Shown in pieces: positions 6,459 through 11,155 of a stretch of DNA of 11,155 nucleotides. The first letter of the stretch is position 1. Each line of letters begins with the position of its first letter. Under the pieces are notes generated by a model, which was not told where the DNA came from, searched no databases, and worked only from the letters and a program-made list of their open reading frames with translations. Position numbers and translations under genes: made by a program. Where the stretch lies: assembly GCA_031276435.1 (NCBI GenBank), contig JAISNB010000158.1, forward strand, positions 1 through 11,155, given 5' to 3'. The DNA comes from Burkholderiaceae bacterium (GTDB lineage: Bacteria; Pseudomonadota; Gammaproteobacteria; Burkholderiales; Burkholderiaceae_C).

Positions 6459-6486
6459 CGCGCTGGAAAATCTGCTTTCCAGCGCG
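6459..6486. repeat. Perfect 11-bp stem-loop
   Basis: CGCGCTGGAAA, a 6-base loop ATCTGC, then TTTCCAGCGCG: eleven perfect pairs, the strongest simple hairpin in the gene-free region. No T-run follows on either strand, so it is not a standard terminator. Confidence 0.75.
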
Positions 6487-6588
6487 TGGTGTTATCCGTT
6501 ATTCTGCGGCTTGGCCTCTTGGCGGCGCGGCTTGCGCGCGCTCGCGCTTTGGAAAGTTGTTTGCTTTTCTTTGACATCGCGCAAGTGC

Positions 6589-6642
6589 CTTGTCGCACTG
6601 GAATGCAAGACGCAAAACGCCGCCACTTTGATGCGCGACAAG
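6589..6642. repeat. 8-bp inverted repeat with 38-base loop
   Basis: CTTGTCGC (6589-6596) pairs with GCGACAAG (6635-6642). The left arm overlaps a smaller AGTGC/GCACT stem (6584-6599), so the two are alternatives. Eight-base matches at this spacing are expected now and then by chance in GC-rich DNA. Confidence 0.35.
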
Positions 6643-6677
6643 ACTTTGCAACGCCGCAAACCGCGCAAGACGGCAGG

Positions 6678-6752
6678 AATTTGCCCGCGCCGGACAAGCG
6701 CGCAGCGGCGGATTTGACCTGTCCGGTAATGTGGCGCTGCCACGGGCAAATT
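6678..6752. repeat. Nested inverted repeat, 10-bp outer and 7-bp inner stem
   Basis: The outer arms are AATTTGCCCG (6678-6687) and CGGGCAAATT (6743-6752), both perfect. Inside them CCGGACA (6690-6696) pairs with TGTCCGG (6720-6726). A third pairing, GCAGCG (6702-6707) with CGCTGC (6735-6740), would compete with the inner stem. The 75-base unit could fold as a compact RNA on either strand. Confidence 0.6.
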
Positions 6753-6826
6753 GCGCGCCGCGCCATATTCGCTTGTGGCAAACACCTTGTTCGCGCATGC
6801 GCCCGGATTGGCGGCGACATCTCCCC

Positions 6827-6842
6827 CACGCACGCACGCACG
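6827..6842. repeat. (CACG)4 microsatellite
   Basis: Four tandem CACG units in non-coding DNA. Short enough to be stable; noted as a possible length-variable site. Confidence 0.8.
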
Positions 6843-6860
6843 GCGCTGGAGCCAGCCGCC
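6842..6860. repeat. Compact GC hairpin
   Basis: GGC-GCTGG-AG-CCAGC-C-GCC forms eight pairs with one bulged C and a very small loop. GGCGGC at 6810-6815 can also pair with its 3' end GCCGCC (6855-6860), giving an alternative fold. Confidence 0.45.
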
Positions 6861-7047
6861 CCGCTACTGACAAGGCGCTTTGCGCGCGCATAAAACGCGC
6901 GGCCCGCACAAATGCCGCCAGGGTTCATGCGCCAGGGCGTTGCGCTTGCCAGAGGCGGCGGCAAACTGGATTATTCCGCCCGCCCACGCCCAAGCGCCAT
7001 AGCACGCGGGATACCCGAATGCGCGGCTTGTCCCGGGAAGAATGCAC

Positions 7048-7112
7048 GGGCGATATTCAGCGCGGCCTGGCCGCGCGCTGTCACGCTGGTCTTGGGGCAT
7101 TCAATATCGCCC
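7048..7112. repeat. Nested inverted repeat, 10-bp outer and 8-bp inner stem
   Basis: The outer arms are GGGCGATATT (7048-7057) and AATATCGCCC (7103-7112), both perfect. Immediately inside the left arm is the palindrome GCGCGGCC-T-GGCCGCGC (7060-7076), widened by CA on the left and CTG on the right with a two-base bulge. The architecture parallels the 6678-6752 element, but the sequences differ. Confidence 0.6.
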
Positions 7113-7242
7113 GGCGCGGCCACACTGGCATGGCGCCCAGCGCGATGCCTGCCATTGCGCCTGTGCATGATGGCGACGACGCTGCGGCTGTTTGCGCGGC
7201 ACGCAGAAATCGTGTGCAAATTCACGGGCGCGGCGCAAGAAA

Positions 7243-7258
7243 GAACCCGTTCGGGTTC
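7243..7258. repeat. Small perfect hairpin
   Basis: GAACCCG-TT-CGGGTTC, which as RNA is a 6-bp stem with a GTTC loop. On the minus strand it is followed by TTTCTT, so it could weakly end an antisense transcript coming from the apaH side. Confidence 0.4.
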
Positions 7259-7270
7259 AAGGTAAAAAAA

Positions 7271-7330
7271 CCGGCTGGCGCGCCCGCAGAAGCATTGCTG
7301 TTCCAGGAGCCTGATGAACTGTCCAGCCGG
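7271..7330. repeat. 8-bp inverted repeat upstream of apaH
   Basis: CCGGCTGG (7271-7278) and CCAGCCGG (7323-7330) are perfect inverted copies 44 bases apart, ending 71 bases before the apaH start. It could be a regulator site or leader structure; a chance occurrence is also possible. Confidence 0.35.
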
Positions 7331-7384
7331 GCCGCTCAAACCTCCGCAATCTGTCCGTGTTTGGGCCACGGGGAGAGAAGATAC

Positions 7385-7394
7385 AAGGGACAAT
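7385..7394 (+). promoter_or_regulatory. apaH start region: overlapping Shine-Dalgarno and -10 candidates
   Basis: AAGGGA (7385-7390) is a usable ribosome site, though 11 bases from the ATG at 7402. GACAAT (7389-7394) overlaps it and resembles a -10 element. If it is one, transcription would start at or beside the ATG and the message would be leaderless. No good -35 is seen 16-18 bases upstream. The two readings exclude each other. Confidence 0.35.
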
Positions 7395-7401
7395 CTCCGC
7401 C

Positions 7402-8268
7402 ATGGCGCTTTACTGCATTGGTGATGTTCAGGGTTGCCGCGCGGCGTTTGACCGTCTGCTGGCTGAAATCGATTTCTCGCCCAGTCGCGACCGGCTGATT
7501 GTGCTCGGCGATCTGGTCAACCGCGGCCCCGATTCACTGGGCATGCTGCGCCGTTTGATGGCCCTTGGCCACGCGGCGCAAACACTGCTTGGCAACCACG
7601 ATTTGCACCTGCTTGGCGTGGCCGCGGGCGTGCGGCGCGCGGGCCGCTCCGATACGCTGCAAGACATCCTGGCCGCGCCCGACCGCGCAGCGCTGCTGGA
7701 CTGGCTGCGCCAGCGCCCCATGGCCTTGCGCCAGCGCGGCGTGCTGATGGTGCACGCGGGCGTATTGCCGCAGTGGAGCGCGGCGCAAACGCTGGCGCTG
7801 GCCGCCGAAGTGGAAAGCGTGTTGCGCGCAGCGCGCGACATCAACGACTTCCTGCTGGAGATGTACGGCGATCTGCCCAACCAGTGGCACGACGGCTTGC
7901 GCGGCACGGCGCGGCTGCGCGTCATTGTCAACGCGCTCACGCGGCTGCGCTTGTGCACGGCTGACGGGCGCATGGATTTCGAGCGCAAGGGCGACCCGGG
8001 CGGTCTGGACGGGCGCGCCGCTGCCGCTGCGGGCCTCATGCCCTGGTTTGATGTGCCGGGCCGCAAAACCGCGCGCGGCGTGGTGGCATTTGGCCACTGG
8101 TCAACGCTGGGCAAAACCGACCGCCCCAACCTGCTGGCGCTGGACACGGGCTGCGTCTGGGGCGGTTGCCTGAGCGCCGTGCGCCTGGGGCGCAGCGCGC
8201 GTGAGCGTGAATGGTTCCAGGTGCACTGCACGCAAGCGCAAATCCCGACCTTGACGCACAATGGCTGA
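7402..8268 (+). CDS. apaH: ApaH, symmetrical bis(5'-nucleosyl)-tetraphosphatase
   Basis: Hydrolyses diadenosine tetraphosphate (Ap4A) symmetrically to two ADP (EC 3.6.1.41), which limits the stress-related dinucleotide and the Np4-cap on RNA. It is a cytosolic metallophosphoesterase. The 288 residues show the family signature in order: GDVQGC at 7-12 with metal ligands Asp8 and, as usual in ApaH, Gln in place of the PPP-family His; GDLVNRGPDS at 36-45 with Asp37; GNHD at 64-67; HAG at 118-120; GHW at 231-233; and LDTGCVWGG at 247-255. ATG 7402 places the first strand at the N-terminus; an upstream in-frame ATG at 7357 would add 15 residues of non-family sequence. It is the first gene of a likely pair with the ene-reductase, 38 bases downstream. 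It is not next to ksgA/apaG as in E. coli. Confidence 0.96.
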   Translation: MALYCIGDVQGCRAAFDRLLAEIDFSPSRDRLIVLGDLVNRGPDSLGMLRRLMALGHAAQTLLGNHDLHLLGVAAGVRRAGRSDTLQDILAAPDRAALLDWLRQRPMALRQRGVLMVHAGVLPQWSAAQTLALAAEVESVLRAARDINDFLLEMYGDLPNQWHDGLRGTARLRVIVNALTRLRLCTADGRMDFERKGDPGGLDGRAAAAAGLMPWFDVPGRKTARGVVAFGHWSTLGKTDRPNLLALDTGCVWGGCLSAVRLGRSAREREWFQVHCTQAQIPTLTHNG

Positions 8269-8269
8269 G

Positions 8270-8287
8270 CGCCTGTTTGGCGTTTTT
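8270..8287 (+). terminator. Weak terminator-like hairpin after apaH
   Basis: CGCC-TGTTT-GGCG is a 4-bp stem followed at once by five T residues. It lies in the 38-base gap before the ene-reductase gene. The stem is short, so it would reduce rather than block read-through. Confidence 0.25.
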
Positions 8288-8295
8288 CAGCTTGC

Positions 8296-8299
8296 GAGG
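8296..8299 (+). promoter_or_regulatory. Ribosome binding site deciding the ene-reductase start
   Basis: GAGG with a 7-base spacer to ATG 8307. The frame stays open upstream to 8211 inside apaH, but only 8307 has this site and the normal family N-terminus. Confidence 0.6.
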
Positions 8300-8306
8300 T
8301 TTTGTG

Positions 8307-9437
8307 ATGACGGATCCGCTTTTCACCCCGACAGAGGCTGGCGCGCTGGCGCTTGCGTCGCGCATTGTCATGGCGCCCCTGACGCGCCGTCGCTCGCCCC
8401 ACGGCACGCCCGGCGCGTTGACGGCCAGCTACTACGCCCAGCGCGCCAACCCCGAAACCGGCGCCGCGCTGATCATCAGCGAGGCCGCCACCATCAACGC
8501 GCAGGCGCAGGGCTACGCCAACACGCCCGGCATGTACGAGCGGGCGCAAATCGAAGCCTGGAAAACCGTGACCGCCGCCGTGCATCAGCGGGGCGGGCGC
8601 ATCGTCTGCCAGCTCTGGCACGTGGGCCGCGTCTCGCACACGCTGTTGCAGCCCGCACAGGCCGCGCCGGTGGCGCCATCGGCCATCCAGGCGCAAACCC
8701 GGATCCATCTGATTGACAAGCGGGGCGCGGGCCGCTATGCGCCCGCCAGCATGCCGCGCGCGCTGCGGCTGGAAGAAATCGGGCACATCGTGCGCGACTT
8801 TGCTGCCGCCAGCCGCAATGCGGTGGAATCCGCCGGTTTCGACGGTGTGGAAATCCACGCGGCCAACGGCTACCTGATCGAGCAGTTTCTCAAATCCAGC
8901 GCCAACACGCGCCACGACGACTACGGCGGCTCCATCGCCAATCGCGCCCGCTTTCTACTGGAAGTCGCGCGCGCCACATGCGACGCCGTGGGCGGCGCGC
9001 GCGTGGGCATTCGCCTCTCGCCCGTCACGCCCTCTGGCGGCATCGACGAGCCTGACCCGCAGCCGCTGTACGAATACGTGCTGCGCGCGCTGGCGCCGCT
9101 GGATCTGGCCTATGTCCACATCGTCGAAGGCGCGACCGGCGGCCCGCGCGAGCGGCCCGAGCGCCCCTTTAACTACGCCGCGCTCAAAACCGCTTACCAC
9201 GCCGCTGGTGGCCACGCCGCGTGGATGCTCAACAACGGCTACGACCCCGATCTGGCCCGCGACGCCATCCGCACAGGCCGCGCCGATCTGGTGTCGTTTG
9301 GCCGCGCCTTCATCTCCATGCCCGATCTGGCCGCCCGCATTCGCCAGGGCGGCCCGTACCAGGGCGTCGATCAAAGCACCATCTACGGCGGCGGCGCCAA
9401 GGGCTATACCGATTACCCAACGCTGCTGGACGCATGA
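8307..9437 (+). CDS. Old Yellow Enzyme family ene-reductase, NemA-like
   Basis: FMN-dependent, NADPH-using flavoenzyme (PF00724) that reduces activated C=C bonds such as N-ethylmaleimide and 2-cyclohexenone, and in some relatives nitrate esters. It is cytosolic. The 376 residues form one TIM barrel. Visible sites are MAPLTRRRS at 22-30 with the FMN-tuning Thr26, SEAATI at 58-63, Gln102 in CQLWHVGR, and EIHAANGYLIEQF at 182-194. The last carries the substrate pair His184/Asn187 and the proton-donor Tyr189. Also visible are NTRHDDYGGS at 200-209, Arg236 in GIRLSP, and the phosphate-binding FGRAFI at 331-336. The His/Asn pair and length place it with the classical OYE group rather than the shorter YqjM group. 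Partner and true substrate are unknown. It probably shares a transcript with apaH and ends at a strong terminator. nemA is the nearest named relative, but paralogues are common. Confidence 0.93.
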   Translation: MTDPLFTPTEAGALALASRIVMAPLTRRRSPHGTPGALTASYYAQRANPETGAALIISEAATINAQAQGYANTPGMYERAQIEAWKTVTAAVHQRGGRIVCQLWHVGRVSHTLLQPAQAAPVAPSAIQAQTRIHLIDKRGAGRYAPASMPRALRLEEIGHIVRDFAAASRNAVESAGFDGVEIHAANGYLIEQFLKSSANTRHDDYGGSIANRARFLLEVARATCDAVGGARVGIRLSPVTPSGGIDEPDPQPLYEYVLRALAPLDLAYVHIVEGATGGPRERPERPFNYAALKTAYHAAGGHAAWMLNNGYDPDLARDAIRTGRADLVSFGRAFISMPDLAARIRQGGPYQGVDQSTIYGGGAKGYTDYPTLLDA

Positions 9438-9454
9438 TTCACGATGCCTTGCGG

Positions 9455-9487
9455 CGCGCGCGCCACCCACCGCGCGCGTGTTTTTTT
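9455..9487 (+). terminator. Rho-independent terminator of the apaH/ene-reductase unit
   Basis: CGCGCGCG (9455-9462), an 8-base loop CCACCCAC, then CGCGCGCG (9471-9478), then TG and seven T residues (9481-9487). It begins 18 bases after the ene-reductase stop. Confidence 0.85.
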
Positions 9488-9516
9488 GCCAGCGCAAGCC
9501 CCCCTCCGCCTTGAAC

Positions 9517-9535
9517 GCCATCCGATGGCCTTTTT
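9517..9535 (+). terminator. Second, weaker plus-strand terminator-like hairpin
   Basis: GCCATC-C-GATGGC is a perfect 6-base inverted repeat around one base (a 4-bp stem with a 5-base loop in RNA), followed by C and five T. It lies 30 bases past the first terminator and may back it up against antisense reading of the helicase gene. Confidence 0.45.
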
Positions 9536-9625
9536 GAAGGCGCTTTGTTTTTCTTCTGCGGGTTTTGGTGCGCAACCGGGCCACCGGGCCATCGCGCAGG
9601 CCATTGCGCGCGTCAGCGTGGCCCC

Positions 9626-9662
9626 AAAAAAAGACCTTCAGTTGCCGTCGCCAGGCGGCGGC
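9626..9662 (-). terminator. Possible terminator at the 3' end of the RhlE-type gene
   Basis: On the minus strand GCCGCCGCC-T-GGCGACGGC (9644-9662, one mismatch) lies in the last codons. The stop TGA follows, then AGGTC and seven T residues (9626-9632). The T-run starts 11 bases past the stem, longer than usual, so the call is weak. No better hairpin was found between here and 9440. Confidence 0.35.
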
Positions 9663-11104
9663 TCCGGCGCTTTGAACAGCGCGGCCATTTTGCGTTTGGC
9701 GCGGATGTTGGCCGCCACGACTGCCGCCGCGCCGCCGTTGCGCGCTGCTGTGGCGGCGGCGGGCGCCGGTTCGCTTTCAGCTTGCGGCGCGGGCGGCTCT
9801 TCGTAGGGTTTGTCGAAAAACGGATCGGCAGGCGGCGCATTGCGCGGGGCAAAGCGGGGCGCGCGCACGGGTGGCGGCGCGGCATCGCCGCCAGTATCGG
9901 CATCGCGTTCGCGCCAAGCGCGTCTCCCGTCGTTGAAGCGCCCGCGCGGCTTTTCCTCGTCAAAAGCCAGATGCTCCGGCTCGATTTTTTTCTTGAGGAG
10001 TTTTTCCACATCGGCCATCAGGCGGCTGTCGCGGCGGGTAATCAGCGTGACGGCCAGCCCCTCGGCGCCCGCGCGGCCCGTGCGGCCAATGCGGTGCACG
10101 TAGTCTTCGGCGTGGAAAGGCACATCAAAATTGAACACGGCGGGCACATCCTTGATGTCCAGTCCGCGCGCCGCCACATCGGTGGCCACCAGCAGATCGA
10201 CCGTGCCGTCCTTGAACGCTTGCAGCGCCTTGAGCCGCTCGTCCTGGCTTTTGTCGCCGTGCAGCGCCGTGGTTTTCAGCCCGTCGCGCTCCAGCGCACG
10301 CGCCAGCCGCGCGCAGCCGAGCTTGCTGTTGCAAAACACAAAAGCCTGTCGCAACGCGCGGTCGCGCAGCACCTGCCCGATGGCGCGGCGCTTGTCGTCC
10401 TCGTCCACCAGATAAAAGCGTTGCTCCACAGTGGCGGCGGTTTCGTTGGGAAGCGCCACCTCAATGGTGATGGGGTTTTGCAGGTAACTGCCCGCCAGGC
10501 GGCGAATCTCGGACGAAAAGGTGGCCGAAAACAGCAGCGTGGTGCGGCTTTTGGGCAGATAGCTCAGGATGCGCTGCAAATCGGGCAGAAAGCCGATGTC
10601 CAGCATGCGGTCGGCCTCGTCGAGCACCACGTATTCCACATGGCCGAGCACAGCGGTTTTGGCCTCTATGTGGTCCAGCAGGCGCCCGGGGGTGGCCACC
10701 AGCACTTCCACGCCCTTGCGCAAGGCTTCAATCTGCGGCTTCATGTCCACGCCGCCAAACACCACGGCGCTGCGCAACGCCGTGTATTTGGCGTATTGCG
10801 CAATCTGCTGGGCCACCTGGTCGGCCAGCTCGCGCGTGGGCAGCAGCACCAGCGCGCGCACGGGATGGCGCGCGGGCGATGCCGACACGGTCTCGTGCTT
10901 GAGCAAGCGTTGCAGCAGCGGCAGCGAAAAAGCCGCCGTCTTGCCCGTACCCGTTTGCGCCGCGCCCATCACGTCCTGCCCGGCCAGCACCACGGGAATG
11001 GCCTGCGCCTGGATGGGCGTCATGTGCTCGTAGCCCATCTCGGCCACGGCGCGCTTCAAAGGCTCGGCCAGCGCGAGCGATGCGTAAGTAGGGGTGCTTG
11101 TCAT
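9638..11104 (-). CDS. rhlE: DEAD-box ATP-dependent RNA helicase, RhlE type
   Basis: Unwinds short RNA duplexes using ATP; RhlE-type helicases act in ribosome assembly, RNA decay and cold adaptation. The 488 residues carry all core motifs: Q motif MTPIQAQAIP at 28-37, motif I AQTGTGKT at 49-56, Ia PTRELA at 89-94, GG at 117-118, Ib TPGR at 138-141, II DEAD at 162-165, III SAT at 193-195, V ATDVAARGLDI at 307-317 and VI HRIGRTGR at 337-344. After residue 370 comes a basic, then Pro/Ala/Glu-rich disordered tail of about 115 residues, with ANIRAKRKMAALFK at 465-478, a short helical basic end. The tail fits the RhlE group rather than DbpA or SrmB. The start at 11104 is the family N-terminus. Upstream bases (AAAATAGCCCGCA before the ATG) show no clear Shine-Dalgarno sequence, and only 51 bases remain in the window. 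It converges on the ene-reductase gene. Confidence 0.94.
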   Translation of the reverse strand: MTSTPTYASLALAEPLKRAVAEMGYEHMTPIQAQAIPVVLAGQDVMGAAQTGTGKTAAFSLPLLQRLLKHETVSASPARHPVRALVLLPTRELADQVAQQIAQYAKYTALRSAVVFGGVDMKPQIEALRKGVEVLVATPGRLLDHIEAKTAVLGHVEYVVLDEADRMLDIGFLPDLQRILSYLPKSRTTLLFSATFSSEIRRLAGSYLQNPITIEVALPNETAATVEQRFYLVDEDDKRRAIGQVLRDRALRQAFVFCNSKLGCARLARALERDGLKTTALHGDKSQDERLKALQAFKDGTVDLLVATDVAARGLDIKDVPAVFNFDVPFHAEDYVHRIGRTGRAGAEGLAVTLITRRDSRLMADVEKLLKKKIEPEHLAFDEEKPRGRFNDGRRAWRERDADTGGDAAPPPVRAPRFAPRNAPPADPFFDKPYEEPPAPQAESEPAPAAATAARNGGAAAVVAANIRAKRKMAALFKAPEPPPGDGN

Positions 11105-11155
11105 TGCGGGCTATTTTCGCACCGCACGGCATGGCGATGTGTTTTCAAAGCCGGG

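Larger units (their letters stand above)
6256..7401. other. Long gene-free region between hns and apaH, rich in inverted repeats
   Basis: About 1.15 kb separates two divergently read genes and must hold both promoters. Open frames exist on both strands, but none resembles a known protein, codon use includes codons rare in the flanking genes (AGA, ATA, CTA), and several frames overlap each other. I find no tRNA, tmRNA, RNase P or SRP signature. What it does contain is a series of perfect inverted repeats, listed separately, plus weaker 5-7 bp stems such as 6913-6919 with 6957-6963 and the nested pair 7191-7203 with 7211-7220. It may be a decayed gene region, a structured non-coding RNA locus, or plain spacer. 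Confidence 0.6.
9438..9637. other. Convergent intergenic region holding terminators
   Basis: Two hundred bases between converging genes. Besides the terminators listed, it has a tandem 8-base duplication CCGGGCCA x2 (9576-9591). No gene is seen. Confidence 0.6.

Noticed and set aside
6284..6577. Minus-strand frame of 97 residues with a Lys/Arg-rich start (MSKKSKQLSKARARAS), AAGG ten bases before its ATG, ending 28 bases before hns
   Set aside because: It uses AGA, ATA and CTA codons unlike the flanking genes, runs through the likely hns promoter, overlaps inverted repeats and resembles no family I know. Kept only as a remote possibility.
6333..6893. Plus-strand open frame of 186 residues in the gene-free region
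   Set aside because: No recognisable domain, no Shine-Dalgarno sequence, and it overlaps equally long frames on the other strand; high G+C makes long spurious frames common.
7251..7260. GGGTTCAA resembling a tRNA T-loop
   Set aside because: No acceptor or anticodon stem fits around it; it is the 3' arm of a short hairpin.
7243..7330. Possible attachment site or riboswitch before apaH
   Set aside because: Only isolated 7-8 bp stems are present, no known aptamer motif and no integrase gene nearby.
6731..7498. Plus-strand open frame of 255 residues running into apaH
   Set aside because: It enters apaH in a different reading frame, has no family resemblance and crosses several palindromes.
7428..8915. 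495-residue minus-strand frame across apaH and the ene-reductase gene
   Set aside because: An antisense shadow spanning two clear plus-strand genes and their spacer.

Overview
The window looks like chromosomal DNA of a betaproteobacterium, most likely Burkholderiales and probably Comamonadaceae. This rests on the high G+C, the RhlE-type helicase, the short H-NS protein ending in a W-T-G-R-G-K-x-P-x-W motif, the BMP-type binding protein and the style of the his genes. The assignment is inference from protein character; no rRNA or marker search was possible. I see no IS element, phage gene, CRISPR array or tRNA. I do not see an obviously new multi-gene system. The genes are mostly housekeeping, and the least explained part is a long non-coding stretch.

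Left part (1-4494, minus strand): a histidine biosynthesis block transcribed right to left as hisC-hisB-hisH-hisA, followed 31 bases later by a nearly complete RecF/OLD-like AAA ATPase that runs off the left edge. hisC and hisB overlap by 4 bases. hisB and hisH are separated by 61 bases holding a terminator-like hairpin, and hisH and hisA by 108 bases. hisG, hisD, hisF and hisI are not seen. HisH needs HisF as its synthase partner, so HisF must be encoded further left or elsewhere.

Middle part: diverging from hisC is an exported BMP/PnrA-type substrate-binding protein (4759-5856, plus) with no transporter genes beside it. It converges on a small H-NS family gene (5956-6255, minus), and the two share a bidirectional terminator. 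Upstream of hns lies about 1.15 kb (6256-7401) with no credible gene. It carries several perfect inverted repeats, two of them nested 65-75 base structures.

Right part: apaH (Ap4A hydrolase, 7402-8268) and an Old Yellow Enzyme family ene-reductase (8307-9437) lie on the plus strand 38 bases apart and may be co-transcribed. They end at a strong terminator and converge on a minus-strand DEAD-box RNA helicase of the RhlE type (9638-11104), whose start codon is 51 bases from the right edge.
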